A DNA stretch of 64,000 bases from Takakia lepidozioides (Eukaryota; Streptophyta; Takakiopsida; Takakiales; Takakiaceae). Positions 1-11,000 of the stretch are shown in pieces. The notes under the pieces are model-generated. The model made no database searches, had not been told where the DNA came from, and saw only the letters and a list, made by a program, of their open reading frames with translations. The stretch covers positions 56,338,756 through 56,402,755 of the forward strand of contig CM060731.1 of NCBI GenBank assembly GCA_030704615.1. The letters are read 5' to 3'. Numbering within the stretch: position 1 is the first letter of the stretch; each line of letters begins with the position of its first letter. The position numbers were made by a program, and so were the translations under genes.

Positions 1-990
1 AGTTGAGCAATTTCTTTGTTTTGTATTGTCTTGGAGCCTAGTTGCACTAGGCCTTCTAGTTACAATCCACCAAAGTATGATGGTGATGTAACCAAACGCA
101 TGCACTTTTGGAGGCTTGGCTTGGTGGATCCACAGAAGCTGGAGATACTCACTCTTGGTGGTCTTGGTGGTGTCCTCAGTGAGAGAGCTGCCTGCACATG
201 ACAACATGAGGGAGCTGTCTGCAAGCTATTGCTGAAGAAGCTCGAGCTGAGGCTGAAGCTGCCAAGAAGGCGCTTGACTGCTCTGACATAAACCAAAAGC
301 CATAATTTGTTGATGAGGTACTAATGTTGCAGGTATAGTTAGGTCTGTAGGTAGCTTGTGTTTACATGTAAGATGTCGATGAGTAAGGTAGATGCTGAAG
401 ATGTGCATCCCTCACCTGCAAGACCTAGGCTTGGTTCCATCGTAGTTTTGTCAGCTCGCAACAGATGATGCGGGCACCTGTGAGAACATCAACACGTACA
501 CCAATTACTACAGCCACAGCAAGGGAAGAGTTATCAACCCTCGTGGGTCTAGCAATGAGTTACTAGGAGTTACTATATCAATGGTATAGTATCTGGTAGT
601 GTCTGGTATCAATGGTATAAGATGCACTCGGGTTGGCAGTAGATGGGTACCAAACTCTGAAGAGCCGATTGAAGAGTCCCGGAGGAGCCAATTGCGGACT
701 CCCAGGTATGAGGTTCAAAGTTTAAACGTAGTCACCACTTCATGTGTTGTAAACAACATTCGGTACTTTCCTATGTTTTGTTTTGCTTGTTTTATTTTGT
801 GTTGTTTTGTTTTGTTTTGTTTTTATTTTATTTTATACTTAACCTTGTAAAATTGAAGGGATTTTAGACTCAAACACATTTACAAACATAGCCTTTCACA
901 TAGCCTTTCACTTCCATTTCTCTCCTCAGCCTTCTTGCTTGTGTTTTAAGTCAAGGATCCAGATACTGAACCATTGATATAGTAACTCTG
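1..990. other. No gene recognised
   Basis: Only short open frames occur here, none with a recognisable domain or a convincing splice pattern. Around 780-840 there is a T-rich stretch made of repeated TTTTG/TTTTA units. I see nothing else I can name. Confidence 0.5.
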
Positions 991-999
991 GCTAACATA

Positions 1000-3885
1000 G
1001 TAACTCTATAAACAAAACGTTGTGCGCTGTTGCGCTTGAGATTAAGGATGTTGTACGTCGGGCTTGAATTGCCTCCTCATTCGATTGAAGGCTTTTGTTT
1101 CTGAATCTATGTTGAATGATCCTGAACCAGTGTTCATAGGTTTGTACCAAAGGACTTTTCTTGCATTTTGTTCCAGCATGTTGAGTATGACGCTGATATG
1201 CCGCTTTTGCCGCGTGATGCAAGTTTCCCATTCCTTGACATGACCAGACAGATAGGCTTCCATACCTTTCAACAAACTACGGGGTGTGCTTGACCAATAC
1301 GTGCTGCAAATTATCAACTTAAACAATTAGCATTGTCATCTATGCTATTTTACTACAAGCATTCCAATCAACTTAAACAATTAGCATTATCATCTATAAG
1401 TGCTATAATTGAAATGCAAAATTTTACTGTAAGCATTCCAATCAATATCAAGGGATGTTTTATATACTCACAATATAGTGTGTAATTGGACCCTCCCCCC
1501 AACTCTTGATGAAAGCGCGTCCGAATTCCTCCACGCATTTCTTATATTCAGCTTTTTGTCCACCGGTGAGTGTAAGGCCAGAAAGATAGGGTCACAATTT
1601 TTCAAATGCAACCCAACATGCTAATCGATTTCTCCTACATGCCCCATCTTTAGTGTGGTTGTGCTCGGACTTTACCACATCAATGTACAACTTGTCGGAA
1701 CCTCCCTCTAAAGTACTCGGTTTAAAGAGTTTGGCAGCATGTGGGCCACTGAACGAAGGTTTGCTGGGGATATTACTCAATTTGCCAGACAGTTGATCAT
1801 CTTTCATGATCTTAACCAAACCACCGTGTGCACCAGTGCTGGACAACACTTTTTCCATTTCAGCAATAGCTAACTCTTGTAATTCTTTTCGCGAATGGTC
1901 CAGACAAACATGAAATGGAGGTGGACCATTTTCTCAATGATCCTATTCATGGCGTGTAAAGTGCAAATATGCACTCTTTCAATGGGGATGGGCAATACTG
2001 GTTTCCAACGATCTTTTCCCTAACTCCCACTCACAGGTTTGGCAGTAATGTTTTGGGCAAATAAGCCTCCATGTATGGGAACGCTTACTAATAGCAGCAG
2101 CGGCGTCCTTCATGGACCCCTCTACAAACTTGACTCTCTCCTGCATGCAATAAATGCAAGAATGCAAACTATTTGCACCTCCCTTCAAACCAACATGGCT
2201 TTTATTGTCTTCATGTTGGCTGCCATGTGCCACTCTACCTTGTAATCACCAAAACCTGGGACGTGAAGAAGTTGCCCAACTTCTTGGGCTTGAATTAGCG
2301 AAGGGAGTTTGATTTGTTGGAACACCCAGTTCACAACCTCTGTGTTCTCCTTTGCCACTTGAAAACAAGCTATAGGCCAAACCTCTCTCTCGCTTTGCAC
2401 ACTGAAAAACTTTTCACTATCCGGAGTGATTAGTGCACGGTTCATGAGGGTAATACTCACTCTTTCTAGCTTTTGGGCATGAATGATCTCTGACTCATCA
2501 AGCTTCAAGACAAACTTTAGAGGGCTCTCCTTCAATTCTGTAAAATCAAAATGAAGCAATCAATACTAAGAATATATGAAATTAAAGATTAAAAACACAG
2601 AATTTATAGGTGCACGATGTAGAAAACTTACCGGCAAGTGTGATCTCATACAGTTCGACCATGGTACGCTGCACCTGCTCCACATCCGCGAAAAAAGAAT
2701 TGTGCTCGGATAGTGTCACTCGAGTATCCTCATTCTTTTCACCGTGCTAATTGACCTTTTTAGGAACTTCAAGGCTGTTGTTCAAGTGGTAGTATTCACC
2801 TACGAAATCTTGAAGCTTGGAGCTCAATTCCTTGTGCAATTTCGACACTCGATGCGGATTGGGCAGACATCCTACTCTCATCCTTTGGAGGCAACTTTTA
2901 CACCACCTTTAAACTTCTTGTAAATTGCACTATAACCTGCTTGGGTGATCCCATTCCTGTCACAGGTCTCCAAAATCTCATTGGGCCCAACCTGTTTGCC
3001 GATTTCATTGACATATTGATTTGCCATTTTTGTACCTACGTGAGTAAAAGTAGGCACATGCAACATCGAATCTACCTCAGTCCTTGATAGAATTTGAGCG
3101 AAGACTTTTCCAGATTCTTCTTGGGTACTTCTATCGCCACAAAGCATCTTTTTGCTGTCTGATGCAGCGTTCTCTTGTTGCACTTTTCGTGCGGTAGCTG
3201 GCATAATGATACTCCGCGCCAATCTTCTAAGCGCCTTGGCTTGTTCACCATTTGGTGCAAGATTGTTCAGATCTTTCATCTTGCGTATTTGGCTTCTAGG
3301 TCCATAGGGGGTGTTGTGAACCTTACTCAGTTTTTGTTCCAAGCGAGTATAAGTTGCCCTAGACCTTGTGAGCTGCAACCTGAGGGATCTCAATTCGGAC
3401 TCGTGGGAACTCTCAATCTGATCTAACTCCATCGCATGAATTGATCGTACAGCTTCCAATTGAGCTTCACAAACACCCTCCATTACACAAACTTCTTCTT
3501 CTTTATTTTGAACTTGTAACCGCAGACTATGCAGCTGACTCTCATATGAAGCTCTCATGTTGCTGATGTTGCTTGCCAAAGTAGTGATTTGAGCACTCAA
3601 TGAATCACTCTCCATGCGGGAAGAACTTTCTACTTGAACTTGATCCCTCAATTTTTGAATCTCTACTACGCTTTGCTGTTGTGCAACTTCGAATAGAATT
3701 CGCCAATTTGCGGTCTCTACAGTGGTTGAGCAAACACTTTGAATGTGTTTCACATAACCCAGAAAACCCTCCTCTCCATCTCCCACGAATTGAAGCAAGT
3801 CTCTTATGGAACTCATATTGGGACCTACTCCTGTAGCTGGGTCAATGGGATAAAGGGATGAATCAAGCCAGAGATCTATGTTCAT
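1000..3885 (-). pseudogene. Decayed multi-exon gene with a RAG1/Transib-like DDE domain order
   Basis: Read on the minus strand, several exon-sized frames form one protein broken by frameshifts. A coiled-coil-rich part (3885-2878) ends in a stop; one inserted base would continue it into the next frame. An in-frame TAG follows near 2755. An intron at 2631-2538 (GTAAGT...TTTTACAG) is phase-consistent. The next exon holds a segment with LKLDE, ERVSITLMNRA and WPIACFQVAKENTE, then WHMAANMKTIKAML. A 1-base shift near 2190 leads into GLKGGANSLHSCIYC, a CxxC zinc-like motif. Further shifts near 2015 and 1900 lead to PIERVHICTLHAMNRI and then THYI, where a GTGAGT donor sits. After an intron ending near 1306, HVLVKHTP, a stop, then WSCQGMGNLHHAAK follow. 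The order acid-strand, CxxC and late QGx(E)N recalls RAG1/Transib-type DDE enzymes. That likeness is my inference. Two putative acidic positions are N and G here, so the copy is surely inactive. Confidence 0.45.
2878..3885 (-). CDS. Coiled-coil N-terminal exon of the decayed gene
   Basis: This open frame of 335 codons starts at a true ATG (3885-3883). Residues about 70-190 are rich in heptad-like leucines with glutamate and arginine (for example SYESQLHSLRLQVQNKEEEV), so a coiled coil is likely. The C-terminal 130 residues end in GYSAIYKKFKGGVKVASKG and a TGA. Adding one base at the stop would continue into MRVGCLPNPHRVSKLHKELS, which reads like the natural continuation. I do not recognise the family of the coiled-coil part. 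The ATG lies one base from a CACTA-type transposon terminus (3887), so the original gene may have extended further upstream and been cut off by that insertion. Confidence 0.45.
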   Translation of the reverse strand: MNIDLWLDSSLYPIDPATGVGPNMSSIRDLLQFVGDGEEGFLGYVKHIQSVCSTTVETANWRILFEVAQQQSVVEIQKLRDQVQVESSSRMESDSLSAQITTLASNISNMRASYESQLHSLRLQVQNKEEEVCVMEGVCEAQLEAVRSIHAMELDQIESSHESELRSLRLQLTRSRATYTRLEQKLSKVHNTPYGPRSQIRKMKDLNNLAPNGEQAKALRRLARSIIMPATARKVQQENAASDSKKMLCGDRSTQEESGKVFAQILSRTEVDSMLHVPTFTHVGTKMANQYVNEIGKQVGPNEILETCDRNGITQAGYSAIYKKFKGGVKVASKG

Positions 3886-3886
3886 A

Positions 3887-4650
3887 CACTAGAAGAAAAA
3901 CGCGGAATAACCACTCTGGTAACCACTCATTTTGAGTGGGAAAATACACCCAACCACTCTGGCCCCATAGTGGTCTAGAACCAGTGGATCTTGACTCAGC
4001 AGTGGTTAAAGACATGATGTGTCCGAAGTGGTTAAAGATAGTGGTTACGATCACTTGCCTCCGAGTCCAGCTGTTCGCTTACGTGTCACAGTGGTAAACT
4101 AACCACTTCAGAACATCGACCACTTCCACCGTATGCAATGTGGACGCAACAACTTCGTCGATCATACTTAGCAATGGACGGACATGTGTCTGTATCCATA
4201 TGGACACATGGCCAAATCCGGTTAGACGATTATGGGCTCCATTATCTGGACACGTGGCGATATTGCAAATGAGCACGTGCCCTATTTCAGGGATGTGCTG
4301 AAAAATGCAATGACTTCACAAACAACTCTGTGAGTGAGACTTAAATGACTCTAATAGTCATGATTCGAGAATAAACAATGTATATTATCACTGAATGTGT
4401 GGTTCTAATAGTATTGATGTGTACTAAAACCACTTACTGAATGGTTCTACCAGTATCAATGTAGTGGTTAGGTTGTGTGCTAAAACCACTGACTAAGTCA
4501 TCCAGTGTGTCCCACCAAGTAGGAACCATGTTTTTGAATTATTATTACCAGAGTGGTATGTAAGTGATTGGGGCTACATGTGGGGGAGTACAACCACTCT
4601 TGCATACTGTCACAATCTTACATATACCACTGACAGAATGGTGTGTAAGT
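3887..4650 (+). mobile_element. Terminus and subterminal repeats of a CACTA-like element
   Basis: The sequence CACTAGAAGAAAAACGCGG begins at 3887 and fits the terminal inverted repeat of plant CACTA (En/Spm) elements, with ATA (3884-3886) as a possible 3-bp target duplication. To its right, up to about 4650, short motifs of the type CCACTCTG, AACCACT and AGTGGTT recur many times in both orientations, as expected for subterminal transposase-binding repeats. The element must extend to the right, because the CACTA end faces that way. I could not find the matching TTCTAGTG end, so the right boundary is unknown. Confidence 0.6.
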
Positions 4651-4859
4651 GATTCATACATTCCCATATAATTCTCCTATAATTCCCATACATTCGAAGT
4701 GAATCTGCAAATCCAAATACTCTTAAAGATTCACCATTCAAAAAACAGAATAGAATCCAAGACAGTATGTGTTGGAACAGAGTCAACAAAATCCAGCCAT
4801 GATAAAGGGTGACATACTATATCTACACTACGTCTCCGCAGGCATGCGAAAAGCCATGA

Positions 4860-6060
4860 ACTACTTTTTGTCTTTTGGTCAGTGATAGACCATCTACCCA
4901 TGCAGGTTTCTTGTAGCTATTGATCCATAGGGAATCATAGGTAACCTTATGCTTGAAATCTTGCCCTCTTGGATGAATCTGGACCCACACTCCATCCCTG
5001 CTCCTTCAGCTATCCATGCCTCTGCACAAACCATGCATACATCCTTGCCTTGCTGCTAGCAGCTGACAATGACAGCCTACATCTGTTCTAGGAAACACCC
5101 AACTCAACTTATCACTCTAGTTCCTATGCTCAATTGCATCTACTACTCTTTGTAATCCATGGATAGCTGAAGCTCCAGATCCATCCAAGAGGGCCAGATT
5201 TCAGCAATAGGGTTTGTCACCCTACAAATCATGCATTCATCTTTGGCTTGCTGCAATGACAGCCTAGAGTTGTTCCAGCAAACACCCCAACCCTACTTAT
5301 CACACTAGTTCCTATGCTCAATTGCATCTTCTACTCTCTATAATCCAACAGGCATTCATCTTCTTGCCTCGATCGTCCCACCATTGACTGGGGTCAGAAA
5401 AGTATTCATTCCACAGCTTCTCCTTATCTCTGTTACCTATTTCTAGATACTTTCTGTTGTCACATTGGCAGTATCATGTCAGTCACTCCAAACTATCAAA
5501 GGTTCACTCAACCAGCTAACTTGCAGAATTTAACATGGCCGATTCTGATAAGAGGGAAAAACAGGGTGGAATGTGTTGAAGAAGGTGCCTTCATTAGCAG
5601 TGCCTGATTTTATCAATTATGCCGCTGCTGCTGCAACTTCTAATTGACCATCTACCCATGGCAGAGACAGAGTTCAGAATGACATCTGGTAATCTGACAG
5701 GCATTCACCTTTTTGCCTCGGTTGTCCAACCATTGACTGGGGTTAGAAAAGTATTCATTCCACAGCTTCTCTTTGTCTCAACTGTTACATGTTTCTGGAT
5801 ACTTCCCTGTTGTCACATTGGCAGTACCATGTCAAAGTCGCTCCAAACTATCAAAGGCTCACTCAACCAGCTAACTTGCAGAATTCAACGTGAAAATTTA
5901 GGGCCGATTCTGATAAGAGGGAAAAACAGGGTGAAATGTGTTGAAGAAGGTGCCTTCATTACTAGTGCCTGAATTTATCATTGTGCCGCTGCCGCTACGG
6001 CTTCTAGTTGACCATCTACCCATGCAGGTTTCTTGTAGCTATTGATCCATCTGGTACATT
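4860..6060 (-). pseudogene. Fragments of OSB-type PDF motifs
   Basis: The minus strand carries pieces of the roughly 50-residue PDF motif known from organellar single-strand DNA-binding (OSB) proteins. At about 4985-4870 it reads HPRGQDFKHKVTYDSLWIN followed by a KPAWVDG end. At about 5440-5350 it reads LWNEYFSDPSQWWDDRGKK, and a near copy at about 5780-5700 has NPSQWLDNRGKK. At 6048-5980 the second half returns as INSYKKPAWVDGQLEAVA and then a stop. The pieces are out of order compared with the fuller gene at 16.9-20.6 kb, and are interrupted by stops and intron-like sequence. I see a mosaic of duplicated exons, not a working gene. At about 5180 a short stretch, QIHPRGPDF, reads on the plus strand, so part of it is inverted. 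Confidence 0.6.
5346..6030. repeat. Tandem duplication of a PDF exon and its flank
   Basis: The stretch 5346-5660 and the stretch 5698-6030 are close direct copies. Both begin with the bases AGGCATTCA followed by the PDF exon in antisense, both contain the same CTATCAAAGG and AACCAGCTAACTTGCAGAAT segments, and both end with ACCATCTACCCATG. The second copy has an extra stretch around 5893 and differs by scattered substitutions. A shorter direct repeat ending in GTTCCTATGCTCAATTGCATC also occurs at about 5040-5165 and 5233-5345. These look like unequal-exchange products of the PPR/PDF gene family. Confidence 0.7.
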
Positions 6061-6661
6061 TCCAGTTTTGGTGAAGCAACCATGCACCTCTGATGCCTTT
6101 TTCCAGGGCTGCCAGGCTTGCACACACACTGCAAACGCACACAAACATGATGTGGTCGAACTTCACCCCTTCCCCCATCATTTGCTTTCAGGTCTCCAAA
6201 GCCCCATCCGGCGCCCCTGCTCTGCACACCCTGCAAGCATCGCATTCCACAACACCACATCTCATTCAGCCATAGTGTTGAACACTCCCTTGGCATCCTC
6301 AATGCTACCACATTTGGCATACATGGCCACCAGAGCAGTGTTCAGGATGACATTTGGAACAATTGCAGATTTGATCATGTCATCAGGGATCTCTTTGCCC
6401 TTTTCCAGGGCTGCCAGACACACTGCAAGCACACACAAACCTTATGTCGGCGGGCTTCACCCCTTCCCCCATCATTTGCTCATAGGTTGGAGCCTCCATC
6501 CCGCACCCCTGCTGTGCATACCCCGCATGCATTGCACTCCACGATAGTTCAGCCATAGTGTTGAACACTCCCTTGGCATCCTCGATGCACCCACATTTGA
6601 CATACATGTCCACCAGGGCAAGGGCAGTGTTCAGAATGACATTTGGTAATCTGACAGACAT
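6048..6661 (-). pseudogene. PPR repeat fragment (PLS type)
   Basis: On the minus strand at least two pentatricopeptide units can be read, including ALVDMYVKCGCIEDAKGVF, AMHAGYAQQGCGMEA and YEQMMGEGVKPADIRFVC in one unit. The next unit repeats the pattern with a stop and frameshifts. PPR proteins bind RNA, mostly in plastids and mitochondria. The frames break several times and there is no start or C-terminal domain. Near 6048 the reading passes from EVHGCFTKTGNVPDGSI into a PDF half-motif, and on the other side (6661) the sequence jumps into LINE-derived DNA. It is a dead fragment related to the larger PPR gene at 16.9-20.6 kb. Confidence 0.75.
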
Positions 6662-6689
6662 TCACCTTTTAGAATTGTTCCAGCAAATG

Positions 6690-6885
6690 CCCAACCCTAC
6701 TGACGTAGAGGCTGTAGTGTCCAAAGCCATGTCCGTTTCCAGAAAATTGTCTAATGGAAATGAAGTTAGGCAGAAAACTTCCCTGGACTTGTTTCCAGTC
6801 TGTGACATGGGGGAGGACATCATGGATGACCTCAAGGGTTTACCCACTCTCGGCACCAGACTGAAATTTAAACTAAGGGCAGGAA
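6690..6885 (+). mobile_element. LINE fragment interrupted by a CACTA element
   Basis: The plus strand reads VRQKTSLDLFPVCDMGED and then DDLKGLPTLGTRLKFKLRAG, nearly identical to the C-terminal third of the long LINE protein encoded on the minus strand at 48.0-50.0 kb. The match stops exactly at 6885, where the full LINE continues with different bases and this copy runs into CACTACAATACAAG. It is therefore a short LINE remnant used as the target of the CACTA insertion that begins at 6887. Confidence 0.8.
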
Positions 6886-6886
6886 T

Positions 6887-7520
6887 CACTACAATACAAG
6901 CTGGGCTTTTCGACTCTGTATTTGACTCATTTTTTAGTCGTTTGCGACAATTTTACTCCCAACCTCCATAGTCAAACATGCGTGACAAAGGTCAAGTCGT
7001 TTCAGTCAAGCAGTCGAATCCAGATGCCAGGTTCTGACAGTGAAATGTGACAGTAAAACCTAGGGGCGACGTGTAGGCAGCACAGTATGACGTGGCTTTG
7101 ACGTGGCTATGACGTGTAGTAAAGTGGTTTAACTGAATTATAAGGTGGATGCATGACGTGGATGAATGACGTGTAGTAACGTAGTTTAACTGAAGTATGA
7201 CGTGGACGTATGACGTGTAGTAAAGTGGCTTAACCTTAGTATGAGGACATCAAGTATAGTGGTTTAACTGAAGTATGACGTGTAGTAAAGTACGGGATGA
7301 CATGTTTGAATTTCAGTGATTGTAATCTACTCAAACTACAAAAATTATTACTATTTTACGTGGAAGGCTACTGTATATAGTAAAGTGAAGTACTGTCGAG
7401 TAGCATGGTATATATCTTCTACTATATTATGACTGTATCAGTGGAACATAATGATTGTGTGCCATGATTTCTAGTATATGGTTCGACTGTGAGACATGTG
7501 TATAATGTAGTATTTTACTG
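6887..7520 (+). mobile_element. Left end of the main CACTA element with subterminal repeats
   Basis: CACTACAATACAAG starts at 6887, just after AAT (6884-6886), the likely 3-bp target duplication. From about 7060 to 7300 the block TGACGTGTAGTAAAGTGG, with TTTAACTGAAGTATGACGTG between copies, recurs four or more times with small changes. This is the layout of a CACTA terminal repeat followed by subterminal binding sites. The minus-strand accessory gene ends about 0.5 kb further right, so this is very likely the left end of the element that owns the two transposon genes described next. A matching right end was not found. Confidence 0.65.
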
Positions 7521-7990
7521 TGAAGCAGTAAAAGTGGACATATTTTAATAAATATATTTCACTCTGGGGTGTATACATAAATATTAAAACCATATATTAA
7601 ATATATTTTGAAATTAAGGAGGCTTTTTGTTTAAATATTTGTTTGTTTTTGTTTTTGTGGATTCTGTTATTTTATTTATTTACTTTTTATTTTATATGTA
7701 TATATATTTGAATTAGTGGGTTTTGTATTTAAATTTTTTGATTCGCTGCACTGCATTGAAAATATTTTACAAATACAACAAAACATAGAATACAAATACA
7801 TGGCAGGAACGCAGAACATTTGGATGGCTCAAAACTGGCTTATATCAAGAGTGTTTTGCAAAACAAGTTTTGGCCACATCGAGCACGAGGGCCCATGTTG
7901 CCATATCCATAGATCACTGCCCAAGTTAAGTCATTGAGTAAGGAAAATTTGCTTTTCAGCTAGGTCCAGCACTATCGTGGACATGTCAAG
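7521..7990. other. AT-rich spacer within the CACTA element
   Basis: This stretch is strongly AT-rich, with runs of TTTAT and TTTTTG, and carries no recognisable coding sequence. It separates the subterminal repeats from the 3' end of the accessory gene. Confidence 0.5.
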
Positions 7991-8002
7991 AGAACATCGG
8001 AA

Positions 8003-11000
8003 TCATTTCGTGAATGAATTCAGGAACTTGTAGTTCCACATAACGGTGGTGCCCAAAGTGACCTCACTATCAGAAGCCTCGGTGTTGCAAGAAGGTATAA
8101 GGTGCGTTGGCTCAATAGCATTTTCAACTTGAACACTATAGTACCCATCTGGCAACGAGCCCACTTTGCCATAAACCCCAACAATCTTGCCCCAACCAAC
8201 AACCAAACCTTCTTTCTTAAAGTTGCGCAAATAGACCTTGTATCCTTTCTTAAACTGCATGCCAACACACCAGCAGTTCAATATCGACAGTTCAGACTTC
8301 AAATCAACCAAAGATGAAACGAACAGTCTAGTCTCCGCAATACGTACTTGCAATAAAACCACAATGTTCAAAAATTGCAAACATCAAGGAGAGATCAAAT
8401 TACCGCTGCGGGTGGGGCACTCTCAGCCCAAGCAGCACTGGCATGTCCTCGAGTTGCAGGCCAATTGGTTGTTGGCCGTGCATCACACAGTTCCTTGCAT
8501 TGTAAATCAGACCTCTGCCCCCCCAAAAATACGTACCCATGAGTCAGACAGCATGGAACAAAGCGCAAAAATGCTACCGTTAATATCAACCCCCTTTGTA
8601 GCCACCAAGGCTCTCAGTGCTACAACCATCCAGCCTAATGTCATCAGTTGTCATCACCTGCCATGAGCTCCAGCAAAGGCAACCAACATACATTTCCGTT
8701 GTTTCAAGCCAACATTAAGAGAGGAATGCGTTGAGGTAATAAATTGATGGATAGGAAGAAATATTACCTCTTGTTCTGAATGGTGTACTTTGCCAGGTGA
8801 GGAATGTTTGCTCTCCATACTGTGGGTGCCCTCTGGAGTGGGGACATCTTCACCACCATCAGACGGCAGCTGCTGGGCTCTGCCACCTATTTTCCTCTTT
8901 GCACCCCCCCCACCCTTACCCTTTCCTCCCTGACAACTCTCCCCTTGTGCAAGATGACCTTCCAAAGCAGTTGCAGATGAGGAAAGGTTCAGAGTCTGCC
9001 CTGCTTTCAACTTCACCAGGACCCCACCTCTTCTTTTACCTTTTTCCTTAGCTCCTCCCTTCACCCTCTTGTTGCTGTCCATCTCTGCGACCTTTTCCTC
9101 ACATTGTGAACTAGAATCTTTGGATTTACTGGGATCATCAGACGTTGTATGTGTCCCACCAGGCGTTGCGCGTGCCACTTCACTTTCCCCAGAGCATTTT
9201 GTAAGGGCTTCTCCCGTTTCCTTGCCTCCTCCCTTCATCCCCTTGCTACTCTCCAGCTGTACAACCTCTACTTCATGTTCTGAACCACACTCCTTGGACT
9301 CGAGCGGAATTACTTTTGCGTTGGGTGGCTCGGCAAGGCCCCCAGCAGGTGACCCCCCCCCCCTCTTCTGCATCTTTAAATGCAGATCCTAGACTCTTCC
9401 TAGCAATAGTTGAGGCAGGGGGTAATTTACCGGTGTCTGTAGGAGCTTCTTGCCCACGGGGAGGCGACGCTTTAAGAACCATGGCAGCATCACTCATTGA
9501 GCACCAACACCATCATGTCCTTAACCTCTCGTCGACTCTCAACTATCTCTGCTGACATGTCATTCAGCTGTGAATCCACTCCACTTCTCCAACTGGTGAT
9601 TCCCTCCAGCTGTTGTGACAGCGCACTCTCGGACCCCTGCAGACATCCCAACGTCATCAGCAATAGAACCTGCATGTGGTTTGCCCAAGAGAAATAGAGA
9701 GGTAGAGACAGAGGGAAAAACAAAACACATGAAGAGACTTCCACAGGTTCCCAAGGGCTCAGGTTGCACAGTACAACAACAGGGACCACATGTCAAAGAG
9801 GCACCAAAAACCAGGCAAAGCCGACATTGTATCTTTGACAATTATTCAGCAAGGGCCACGAATGATGGTCAGCAGCCATGGCCACCAATGAAGAGACGTG
9901 TACAAATGAATGCAACTGCATTCGAGTATGTAAAATAACCAACCTTGCCATGACCCTATAAATAAACTCTTAACCCCTTGTTTCCATGATTTCCAACCTC
10001 CCAGCACTCAAACATCGACGAGAACAAGAACAGCTGCTACTCTGGGTGATGCGCCATTCATGATGAAGCCAAAACAAAATCCACACGTTTCCCCCTTTCA
10101 GCTGCAGCTCGTGTTCAATCACGACAACAATAGGATACCTATTCAGCTCCTGGTCAGTCATTACAAGCAGCAACAACAAATAAATATCAAAACGACACAA
10201 ACAGCTACTACACCTAATGGAAACCCATCTTTAAAGAACCAAAAGAAAGCGTATGGATTAATTTCTCCTACTTCAGTTCATGGTTGATTGTTGCAGAGGT
10301 CTGAGCCTTTTCACCAAGCGTATATCAGCGTCCACAAAATCATTGACCTAACGTGGAGATGCTACAAGTTAGTGACTGACAAAATACCCAAAGACATGTA
10401 CTAGACATCAGGGGCAGGTTGCAGCAGTTACAGCCCAATGAACATCATCACCAGATACCTCAAACAGCTGCTAGCTCCATGTTTAATTACCATATCTCCA
10501 GCACCAACATTCCAAATGGTACCCTCCTCCCCACAGTCTTCAATCACATCATCTCCATCCAGCCTCCTTCATCTCCACTCTCTCTCCTCCATATTCCCCA
10601 AGCCACTATCAGGAAAAAATAAAAGGTGCTCCAAGCATGAAGCCCCAAACCTGAGTTATGAGTTAGATAGTCTTACCCTTGCACTTCGAGTCTCCGAGTA
10701 TCCTTTGGGAGTTGTCAACGCTGCAGTTAAGGCCTGAATGGATGGGCTTCCTTCGCTTTCTTTCCCCTGTGTACAGCCACAACAAGACCCATTAGGTGAA
10801 CGCAGACGTTGAAGTGGCAAAATTACAAATTGCGTCAACCCATGCAATATACATATAAGTCATCTTACCAATTTGGCTGCTGTCCCTGCAATTCCAGCCC
10901 GTCCAACGTGGCTTCCCTTTTTTATTGCAGCACGAGATGCAGCCCTGTCTTTGGCCTCCTCCTGCCCCTCTTTTGATGACCACCATCCCACCAAGCTCTT

